Assembly (NCBI GenBank): GCA_049999765.1
Contig: JBNGIQ010009446.1
Location: forward strand, 268,045-332,044
Direction: 5' to 3'
DNA length: 64,000 nt
Source: Phaeoceros laevis
Lineage: Eukaryota > Anthocerotophyta > Anthocerotopsida > Notothyladales
Shown piece after piece: positions 31,630 to 40,708 of this stretch. Each line of letters opens with the position of its first letter. Within the stretch, counting starts at the first letter, position 1. The notes beneath the pieces are model-generated. The model did no database searches and had not been told where the DNA came from. It saw only the letters and a program-made list of their open reading frames with translations. A program made the position numbers and the translations under genes.

Positions 31630-33237
31630 CTTGTAAAATGTGTTGGAAGATGCACGCAAAGTGTTTGACAGTCTGTCCACAAGGGATGCGGTAACATGGA
31701 CTGCCATGATAAATGGGTATGCTAAGCACGGGCGAGCTCGGTCCCCAGGCACTCACGCTGCTAGCATTGCAAGTCTAGAGCAGGAAGGCCTGATTTTAGC
31801 AGACCGTATTACGTATGTTTGCCACCTCAAAGCTTCTGTTTACAATTGCAAGTGCTGGTGCTCTACAGCTGGGCAGGGAGCTCCATGGGTATGCTAGGCT
31901 TGGTCCCAAGCCCTTCTATTGTATGCAAATATGGAGCAGGACGGCCTGATTTTAGCAGAACCTGTTACTTTCTGTTTGCCTCCTCAAGGCTTGTGCAAGT
32001 CGTGGTGCTCTGCAGCAGCGAAGGCAGCTAAGCTACATTCAGGGATTGTGAAAAAAGACTACTTGAAGGTGACGTATACTGGGCACTTTTCTTGTAATTT
32101 GTCTGCAAAGTGTGGTTAGGTGGAAGACGCACGAAAGCTGTTTGACAGTCTGGCCACAAGGGATGCTGTAACATGGACTGCCATGATTAATGGGTATGCT
32201 GAGCACGAGCTCTGTCCTTGGGCGCTGGCATTGTATGCAAGGATGAAGCAGGAAGGCCTGATTTTAGCAGACAGTTTTACATTTACTTGCCTCCTGAAGG
32301 CCAGTACAAGTGTCGGTGCTCTACGGCAAGGCAGGCAGCTGCACGAGTTCAGGGATTGTGGAAAGAGAACTCGAAGGTGACGTACTACTGGGCACTTGTC
32401 TCGTAAATATGTTGCAAAGTGTGGCCAGATGGAAGGTGCAAGAAAAGTATTTGACAGTCTGGCCTCAAGTCTACGGGGCTTTTGACAGTATCTCCACAAG
32501 GAATGTAGTGGCGTGAAATGCCCTGATACATAGGTATGCTGAGCACGGGCTCGTTTCCAGGCGCTCGTGTTGTATGCAACTAGTATGGAGCAGGAAGGCC
32601 TGATTTTAGCAGACCGTATTACGCATGCTTGCCTCCTCAAAGCTTTGCAAGTGCTGGTGCTCTACAGCAGGGCAAGGAGCTGCACTCAAGGATCTTAAGA
32701 AGAGAACTGCTTGAAGGTGTACATACCACTACGCAATTCCCTCGTAATTATGTGTGCAAAGTGTGGCCAGTTGACAGATGCACGCAAAGTGTTTGACAGT
32801 ATGCCCACAAGGGATGCAGTAACATGGACCAGTTGGGATGATCAATGGGCATTCTGAGCACGGGCTTGGCCTCCAGGCCCTTACATTGTATGCAAGTATA
32901 TCTATAGAGCAGTAAGGCCTGATGTTAGCAGACCGTATTACACATGTTTGCCTCGTCAAAGCTTGTGCAAGTGCTGGAGTCCTGCACCAGGGCAGGTAGC
33001 TGCATTTTCAGGGATTGTAAAAAGAGGACTACCCGAAGATGACGTAGCACTGGGAACTTGTTTCGGCGGTAACATGGACTGCCATGACTATTGGTATGCC
33101 GAGCACTGGCTCTGTCCCCAAGTGCTGGCATTGTATGCAAGGATGGCGCAGAAAGGCCTGAGTTTAGCAGACAGTTTTACATTTGCTTGCTCCCTGAGGG
33201 CTTGCACAAGTGCTGACCAGTGCTCTACAGCAAGGTA
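31630..33237 (+). pseudogene. Decayed PLS-type PPR cluster 2
   Basis: Paralogous to 24080-25706, unit for unit: LEDARKVFDSLSTRDAVTWT, VEDARKLFDSLATRDAVTWT, SFTFTCLLKASTSVGAL, QMEGARKVFDSLA and MAQKGLSLADSFTFACS. The frame is broken more often than in cluster 1; for example a TAG replaces the Gln codon of KCGQVEDA near 32116. Offsets to cluster 1 are about 7.5 kb, equal to the RLK3-RLK4 offset. Confidence 0.75.
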
Positions 33238-33586
33238 GCTACCGCCGCTAGGATGGGGTGCCTTGTTCTTGCGCACACGCTACATGCTGGTATAGCGAGG
33301 TGAGAGGGGGCCAGATGAGAGAACCGGTAGAGAGATGTCGCCCTGCCGTACTCGAGAGAGACCGTAGGCATGTGATGATGTGAAAACCTGGTGTCCCTTG
33401 GGCTCTGCGACGGCTTTAGTACCGAGTCAGAGGTCTCTCACTCCACAAGTTTTTTTCTATGCTCATGAATACGCATAGAAAAACTTGCAAGTTGGGGCCA
33501 GGATGCAGCTTTGTTTCAGGGCAATGGCTTCTCCCGAGGGAGGTTTTCCGTGGCCTGTGCAGGAGGCTCCTTCCAAGGAGGCATCA

Positions 33587-36264
33587 ATGGACAACCTGTC
33601 CAGCGTCATGAAGCTGCTTGTTTTCTTGTTGGCTGTGGGCGCTACTTATTATCCTCTCCAGGTCGCTGCTGGGCGGGGCTGGATTGTATCGGGCCCCAAC
33701 AAGACAACATCGGGAGTTCCCTCTTGTTCCTATTGCGTCAGCGTCTACGGCGGAGTGGACGGTACCAATTTCACAGGAAAGACTGTGACCATGTGGAGAT
33801 GCATTGCTTTCCAAGAGAACCAGGCCAACTGGGAGTACGATGCCACCACCAGTGCCATTCAAATCATCAACCCTATAGACGGCAGGAATTTATGCCTTGA
33901 TGCTGGAGCGCAGGACAGGTATGATCAAGTGGGCGCCACCCAACCGTTCCGAGTCCAATTGTGCAACTCCTCCAGGCCGGAGCAGCAGTGGTTTCTGGAT
34001 GGCGAGAACAGCGGAACCATTCGAAGTGGGCTCACCCTAGGCCTGCCTCCCAACGACTAGGCCCTGTACATGGTGCAAGGAGAGTTGCCAGAAGATGTCA
34101 GATTAGCTGCTGATGTGTTGTATCTCTACTTCAGTCTCTATCTGAGCACGCAAGCTGGAAGCACGTCAGGATCTTTGACCCGCCAATTCACGTTCCAACC
34201 TGTTGCCAACTACGACTCCGGGTTGAGTGTGCGAGAAAGCTCTGCATCTGAAGGGGACTACGGTGACGGCATTGGAAACCTGGTGCTCAATGGTGGGTTT
34301 GAGAAGTGCACCGTGTTGCCAGCGTATGCCCGGAGGATTTGCTATGTGGAGGGAGCTCGAGCAAGCCTTTGGTGCGCAAAATATGGGAGGTGGAACCTGT
34401 ATGACACTGGTGAGCCGTTAAGCCTGTGCGGCTGGGGCTCATCGACGGCGAAAGCAGCGTTGTGGGTGAGCACCAGCTTGGAGAACGGCATTGCCGATGG
34501 TGACTCCAACAGTAGCATCCTTCTCAGGGACAGAGCGATGATCAACCAAACCATTCCGACGAAACTGGGCTCTCAGTATAATTTGTCCTTCTCCGTGGCT
34601 GGCTACCTCCAGCTCTCTGCTGACCGCAACTACATCGATACTTTGTCGTTCTGTTCCAACCCGGGACTCCGCCTGAAAGTGGAGTACTCGTGTGGGGCCT
34701 CTGCTACATCTTCATCCGAAGGCGTGGAGCTCGAGCCATCCACATCGGCAAGTGGTGCCAAGTGGTCTCAAAAGATAGAGACCTTCAGCGGCTGCTCGGG
34801 TTCGACAGAGGTTGCCATTTCCGCAGAGGGAGGTAATTCAGGTGACTGCGGACTGCTCATCGACAACGTGGTTGTGGCGCTCACAAACTCCAGCACAAGG
34901 AGCCCCGGAAGCATCAGCCCCTTAAGCTTGAAGCTGGTGCTATGGTATGTGGGAGCCTCTGCTGCTGTCCTGGTGGTGCTGGGAGCTGTGGCCGGTTTCT
35001 GCTATGGGCGTCGGTACAGGACGGTGCTCCATCTCAGCCCAGAAGCACAGGGTAGAGTCAAGGTTTACTCGATAGGAGAGATTCACAGAGCCACCAAGAA
35101 CTTGAGCCCGGACAACTTGCCGGGAGAAGGAGGATTCAGCATTGTTTACAAGGCAAGTTTTCCAAACGGTGTCTTGGGAGCAGTCAAGGTGGAGAAGGCC
35201 GGTACCAATTCCAAGGCAAGGGCAACCTCTTTGTTTGCACAGGAGGTGGCTTTGCTGCAGCAAGTCCGTCACAAGTACCTTGTCAATCTCATAGGCATAT
35301 GCGCACAACGAGGTACCTACAGTGTTTACCAATACATGCGTTCACCATCTTCTATAATTGGCCATGCTGAACATTTTGAGAGTGCCACTGGATGGATGTT
35401 TCAGCATTATAGTGGTTCCAACTCAGACACGAATTCATTGATTTGTTCGTTTCCTTGGCCATAAACTTGCAAGGTTGTGCAGGTAGTAGGATGCTGGTCT
35501 TTGAGTACCTTCCAAACGGAAGCCTCGGAGAAAGGCTTCATGGTGCTACCTCGAGCTTGAACCCTCTGACATGGCTGTCCCGCATGAAGATTGCCTACCA
35601 GGTTGCTTGTGCTCTGGAATACCTCCACAACGGAAGCAGCCCTCCCATTGTCCACCGCGACGTGAAGTCTGCCAACATTTTGCTCACTGCCACCAACTCA
35701 GCAAAGCTCGCCGACTTTGGATTGTCCAAGGCCGCCCCGCCAGATGCCACACACTTTTCCTCCGTGCAGACAGCAGTGAGGGGCTGCTTCGGGTACTTGG
35801 ACCCGCAATACCTGAGGTCCGGAGTCTTCTCCTCCAAGAGCGATATCTACAGCTACGGGGTGGTGGTGCTGGAGCTCATCACGGGGTTCAGGGTCATCAA
35901 GGACGGCGACCTCCTGTCCAAATGGGCGCAGCCCTACCTGCACGGCTCCAAAAGAAACAGCGTCCACGAGCTGGTGGACCACCGCCTGCTGCGGGAGTGG
36001 AACTCTGCAGACCTGCTGCTTCTGGTGGAGCTGGTGAAGATGTGTCTGCAGGAGGATGCGCAATTCAGGCCGACGATGAAAGAGGTGGTCTCCTTCCTCA
36101 CTGAACGTGATTTCAGTGGAGTCGACCGTGCAGCTGCACCCGTTGCAGCTCCAGCGGATGTCAGCGACGGGAGCTTCTTCAACCAGCAAGACGATGTCTC
36201 GTTGACGACAAGCTTTAACGAAGAAGCCTTGCTCTCCGCAGGTGGGAGCTCGGCCTCATACTAG
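33587..36264 (+). pseudogene. RLK4: lectin receptor-like kinase copy with nonsense codon
   Basis: Exons 33587-35312 and 35483-36264 (intron 170 bp) would give 835 codons, but TAG at 34058-34060 replaces the CAG/CGG codon of the other copies (PPND-stop-ALYMVQ), after about 157 residues. The rest is open: a DUF642-like part more divergent than in RLK1-3 (YVEGARASLWCAKYGRW), a membrane helix, Gly loop GEGGFSIVYK, HRDVKSAN, DFGLSK and GCFGYLDPQYL. An upstream ATG at 33524 is in frame here and would add 21 residues (MASPEGGFPWPVQEAPSKEA...) in front of the signal peptide. Either a truncated secreted lectin or a pseudogene. Confidence 0.75.
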
Positions 36265-36296
36265 CTAGCTCGACCCACTAAAAATTTAAAAAACGT

Positions 36297-36340
36297 CCAC
36301 ATGTTCTGCTGCCCATGGGCATGGGCAGCAGGACATGTGG
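36297..36340. repeat. 21-bp hairpin just after the RLK4 stop
   Basis: Arms 36297-36317 and 36320-36340, identical to the hairpin after RLK3 (28888-28931), and also 32 bp after the stop codon. Confidence 0.75.
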
Positions 36341-36886
36341 TCTGGACAGGCCTCTGGCGTGAGTTGCCTCTGTAATGAGCGAGCACCTTGTAGTTCGCAT
36401 ATGCCTTCAGACCACTCCTGGCATGGTCCAAGCACAAGCCACTAGTTCAGTTCAAAGTTGTTGCTTCGAGAAAACCCGATGTTCTCGATTCATGAACTTT
36501 GGGCCAAGCTAGCAAGAGCTATCTGTGCGTCACCTCCAAACCACCAAAGCATTCCAGTTCCAAGTTTGCTACTCTGGTACCATCATAGAATTTAGGCTGG
36601 CTACTCTGGTACCATCATAGAATTTAGGTTTCGTGTTCCTGCGCGACAACTGAAGTTTTGCTACTTCGAAGTTTCCAAGATCGTGGAGAAGAGTTTCCAA
36701 GGCCGTGGAGAAAGTTCTATTGTGGCAACACTTGTAAGCCTGTCTTCCTTCATCGGATTTCCAATTCAGTGGCAAGTTTCCTGTTCTCAATGTTGCAAAT
36801 TCTGTCTTGGTGTGTGGGAAGGTTTTGAATATCACTCACCAATTGTGTTGTTGTGTTGCTCTCTCGAAATTTGTCAGGTGTCCACC

Positions 36887-38254
36887 ATGGCCGAGGAGGC
36901 GGCTGAGCTCCGCTTGACCTTCGTGGAGGTGAAGGAGCAGGTTTTCAGCAGCAGGGAAAATGACCGGGCTTTCGAGAATATGGACGAACTTGTGTGGAAG
37001 TTGTTCCCCATGGAGCTGCTGGAAATTGTGCTTGTGTATTTGCCTCCGTCAAGCCAGGCCCGCTTCTGCGTGGTTTGCAAGCGTTGGAGCGAGGTCATGA
37101 CGTCCCCGGCATTCCAAGAGAAGGCTTTGTTGAACGCCTGCCGGCTAGGCTACGTCATCGGCGTGTTGCAGCTGAAAAGAGGACGATTGGGACGAGAAAG
37201 CATGGCCCCGGAGTGCACTAAACTGATCCAGGTGCGCAAGCTCGACATTCCGCAGCAGCTGCGTCCCCCGTCCGGGAGCCTGGTTGACGATCTCCTGTCC
37301 TGGTGGCTGTTTGACGTGAAGCTGTTAGGGCATGCTGGCATGGTCGGATTCGCTTTCTGGGAAGTCAGGGAGGATGGGAGCGCACTGCGGTGCTGCCTGT
37401 TCGACCTTGTGAAGCAGACCTGGATGGAGGTGCCTCGGCTGTTGCGCAAGGAGCCCAACCGGAGGTGGAAAGTTTGGCTGGCAGGACGCAGCAGCACTGA
37501 CTTCCGCTTGTTTGTTATCTGGGGGGACAGGGGACAGGCCGTGTCGACCTACTCCTCCGCCTCCTTGGATTGGCTGACGGTTCCAACCTCCAAATTTGTG
37601 CCTGACCAAGTCCCTTCCACTCGGTGGTACGATGTTCTCATCAGCAGCAAAGGGAGATACGTTTTCGTGGACAGTGAAGGCGGGGTGTGTCGGAGGGTGG
37701 GCAAAAGTTCTGTCATTTTGTCCAAACCGCTTCTCCCCATTCTTGGCTATGCAAATGGGATATTCGAGCCCATCTCAAGCCCCGGCTCCGAAGATGTGTT
37801 CGCAGTATGTCGGAACTTGTATGTATCACCGAGGTCGTTCAAGTTGTGCAAGTTGGATGGAGGCAGGTGGGAGATTGTGGTTTCCAGGTTACCACCAGGA
37901 GTGAAATTAAGAAAATATTGGCGCTTCTACTTTGAGGCTCATGTAGTTGGTGGAACTGTGTTGGTTGTCATATCCCTTGTTGCAGATTCAGATTCTGATG
38001 ATGATTCTGCATTTTCTGCACATGATATCCACATCCTAGCTTACAGCATCACCAACGGGTCCTGCCAATGGCTGCATCATCGCCTTCCTCAAGACACTTT
38101 TCGTTATTTACATTGGGGTCGAGGACAGTTGCCAGTGGATCCTGCCATATCCTACCCCGCCCTGAAAACTTGGGAGAAAGTACCACAGCAGCAAGGTATC
38201 AGCTCCAGGGTGGTCTCAGTACCCTGGAGCAACGCTTGGACTCGTGTGCCTTGA
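36887..38254 (+). CDS. F-box protein with beta-propeller-like C-terminal region
   Basis: The ATG at 36887 sits in a CACCATGG context; the frame is open further upstream, but this Met precedes the acidic N-terminus. 455 residues, no intron. The F-box at about residues 33-75 reads LVWKLFPMELLEIVLVYLPP and then ARFCVVCKRWSEVMTSPAF, so it should bind SKP1 in an SCF ubiquitin ligase. The rest carries repeated beta-strand/Trp motifs (LFDLVKQTWMEVPRL, LCKLDGGRWEIVVSRL, HILAYSITNGSCQWL) as in plant F-box proteins with kelch or F-box-associated propellers. It also has an acidic run DSDSDDDSA. The substrate is unknown. Confidence 0.8.
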   Translation: MAEEAAELRLTFVEVKEQVFSSRENDRAFENMDELVWKLFPMELLEIVLVYLPPSSQARFCVVCKRWSEVMTSPAFQEKALLNACRLGYVIGVLQLKRGRLGRESMAPECTKLIQVRKLDIPQQLRPPSGSLVDDLLSWWLFDVKLLGHAGMVGFAFWEVREDGSALRCCLFDLVKQTWMEVPRLLRKEPNRRWKVWLAGRSSTDFRLFVIWGDRGQAVSTYSSASLDWLTVPTSKFVPDQVPSTRWYDVLISSKGRYVFVDSEGGVCRRVGKSSVILSKPLLPILGYANGIFEPISSPGSEDVFAVCRNLYVSPRSFKLCKLDGGRWEIVVSRLPPGVKLRKYWRFYFEAHVVGGTVLVVISLVADSDSDDDSAFSAHDIHILAYSITNGSCQWLHHRLPQDTFRYLHWGRGQLPVDPAISYPALKTWEKVPQQQGISSRVVSVPWSNAWTRVP

Positions 38255-40380
38255 GTAGTTAGCAATTCAGAAGTTGAGACCTTCTATGGGTCAGTATATA
38301 CTATAAAGCGCCTTAATTCCCCAAGAACACAGAAAAAGCAGGGATCGAGCTGCACACGGACGTGAAGTTCGTGATGGGCGATAGGTGGAGCGATCTTGCT
38401 CAAAATTGGAATTGGATTAATTTCGAGTGATAACGTGTTCGCTCTCCGCCCTCTCACACATTCCTCAAGTGATCAATACGCAGAACTTTGCCATACACCT
38501 CAGCGCATTCTCTTCGTTAGTATTCTCTTCAATCTGCCTCGATCAGCTGAACTCCGAGTTCTTGCCTCCGAGGGTTCTATCCCCGCTTCACCCGGTCTCT
38601 TCATCGGCACGGATTTACACCTCCGCAATTTCTGATTCATCACCACCACGCAGCTGTGGTCCGATTCCCTTGCCGGCGCAGAGAGGTTTGCTCCGAAGAC
38701 ATCAATTCCGATTCATCCCCGACGCAAATTTCCGGCTCCGCCTAGTGTCCACCAGCTGGTTGATTTCCTGAGGGTTCCTGCGGCAATCAATCGTGGCAGC
38801 GCTCCCTCGCTACAAATCCGCTCTCCTGCCTGAGAGAATCGAACGGGAGTTTCGTACGACAATTTTGACACATCAGGATTCATCCTGAAGCTTGACAACC
38901 ACCAGCAAGAGGGACCACCTGAATTTGAGCACCTCCGAGAGCTCTGTCAAATTGGCACAACTACGCTTGGGAGCGTAGTTCTGCCAATTTGTGATCACAA
39001 CCTCTCGAGATTGTGGGCGGAGCCTTGGTTGGTCTCCTTCACGGCCCAGGACACTGCTTGCCGCCATTTCCTTGCGAGGAAGTGGTGTGGTGAAGAGAAA
39101 GACCTGTTTGCCCCCGAGAAATCGCCCATGGTTTGTGAGCTGGACTTGAGTTCCTCGCTGTCAGCNNNNNNNNNNNNNNNNNNNNNNNNNNNNNNNNNNN
39201 NNNNNNNNNNNNNNNNNNNNNNNNNNNNNNNNNNNNNNNNNNNNNNNNNNNNNNNNNNNNNNNNNGCTGTCAGCCTAGTCAGCCGCTGGCGATGGCCAGG
39301 CCACATTTCCAACAAGATTCTAGGTTCCACCCGAACAAGAGAATCCGCACTGCTACCGGTTCTCGTCCTCCAGCAGAAAGGTTTGTAGGTGGAACCTGTT
39401 GCGGATTGGTGAAGGCCTAAGATCCTTCAAGACTTGAGTTTGTCATAGCCGAGATCAGCTCCTCGAAACGGGAGCCTCACACCGTCCAGGCATTCTTCCG
39501 GCTGCCATGAACGACGAGGTTCCTTATCTTGGCATCCTTACCCGGCAAACTTGGACAGTTAGTAGTCAAATCCTCCTCCTCCTTAAAGCTCTTACCATTG
39601 GATGTGTGGATCTTCTAACGTGCCCAGTTTTTGAAGTCATATGCATGTAGTCATTTTGGATCGACGAAGCTGCTTGCTTGGAGCACGATAGTTTGGGAAG
39701 ATACTCTGAAACAAGTTGAACCCATGGACTTGTAACTCGGCAAAAGCCTCAATAACCTGGCAAACAATATGGAGACCAGATCATTCCGGAGTCCCCTAGC
39801 TAGGGTCGTTGTGCTTCAACAATTTGCTGGTGTGCCGGTGAACTGGTTGACAGTAAACTCTAGCACTTGGAAGTAGAAACTTCTGGTCCAGCAAGCCCAG
39901 CGGATGAGGAGATGCGTATAGGCCATCCGAACAGCTAAGCGAGTCAGATTTGAGTACTGCAACGGTGGTCCGCATGCAGGTATCAAAGACAACATGAAGA
40001 TCCATGCACCGAGTATATATGCCAGCGGCTTGGCAGGTCAGATGAGAATCGTTTGGATCATGTCTAGAATATAGAACAGGGCCATGGAAACATACAAATA
40101 CATCGATCGGGAAACAGGGCCATAGAGGCAAGCAACAGGGCAACAACTCTAGACAAGGTTGAAAAGGCCTCTGTGGATTTGCCAGCAAAGGCAGTACAAT
40201 AGCTGTGCGATGCCAGACTTCTGACAGGCTATGTCTCCATGTCTCATCAAACTCAGATAATCGTAACCCAGACCAAAACCAAACGCACAGCCAGTTAGCC
40301 GTGTATCCAGCAGCTTAAACGAAGGGCTTCATTACCGCCTAATCGAGACCTTACACCCGAAAATGCTTGTAACCAAAAGA
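38255..40380. other. Gene-poor spacer with assembly gap and hairpin
   Basis: No gene is assignable. Open frames around 39011-39390 on both strands abut the N run and are unconvincing. A hairpin pairs 38948-38967 with 38972-38991 (CAAATTGGCACAACTACGCT, two mismatches). Confidence 0.35.
39166..39265. other. Assembly gap (100 N)
   Basis: Exactly 100 N, flanked on both sides by GCTGTCAGC, which suggests short overlapping contig ends or a placeholder gap of unknown true size. Confidence 0.95.
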
Positions 40381-40666
40381 AGGTACGGGGCTTGGGGCGT
40401 GCAAGGGGATTCAAATAGTTTCCCGAGGCCGGTAGCTGAACAGCTAGCTGCGGTAGCTGACAATAGCTGTCACCAAAATATTCTGGGGCTGTTCGGCAGC
40501 TACGCTTCTAAAGCACCATAGGTTTTAGAGAAAACTAGTTCGTCAAAATATTCTTGGTGAGCAATGGGAGTGACTAATATCCACTGCTAAAGTAGGTGTC
40601 CAAGTGCTCTCCAAACTGCACTCCTTTGCAGGCACTCATGTGAGGGGTGTATAGCCTTTCAGGGCA
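40381..40666. promoter_or_regulatory. 5' flank of RLK5
   Basis: Related to the RLK2 flank (TTTCCCGAGG, GCGGTAGCTGACAATAGCTGT, CTACGCTTCTAAAGCACCATAG). A short GGGGTGTATAGCC block close to the leader is also shared with RLK2. Confidence 0.45.
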
Positions 40667-40708
40667 ATGGCTTCTTCCAACGGAGGTTTTCCCCTGGCCT
40701 GTGCATGA
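40667..40708 (+). promoter_or_regulatory. uORF of RLK5 ending on the next ATG (ATGA overlap)
   Basis: ATG 40667 reads MASSNGGFPLACA and stops at TGA 40706-40708, overlapping the ATG at 40705. An extra C in a C-run (TTTTCCCC) has shortened it compared with RLK2. Confidence 0.45.

Noticed and set aside
38996-39388. Possible F-box/kelch-like exon spanning the N gap
   Set aside because: Both strands are open around the gap and the apparent frame depends on the inserted Ns. Collapsing the gap introduces a stop.
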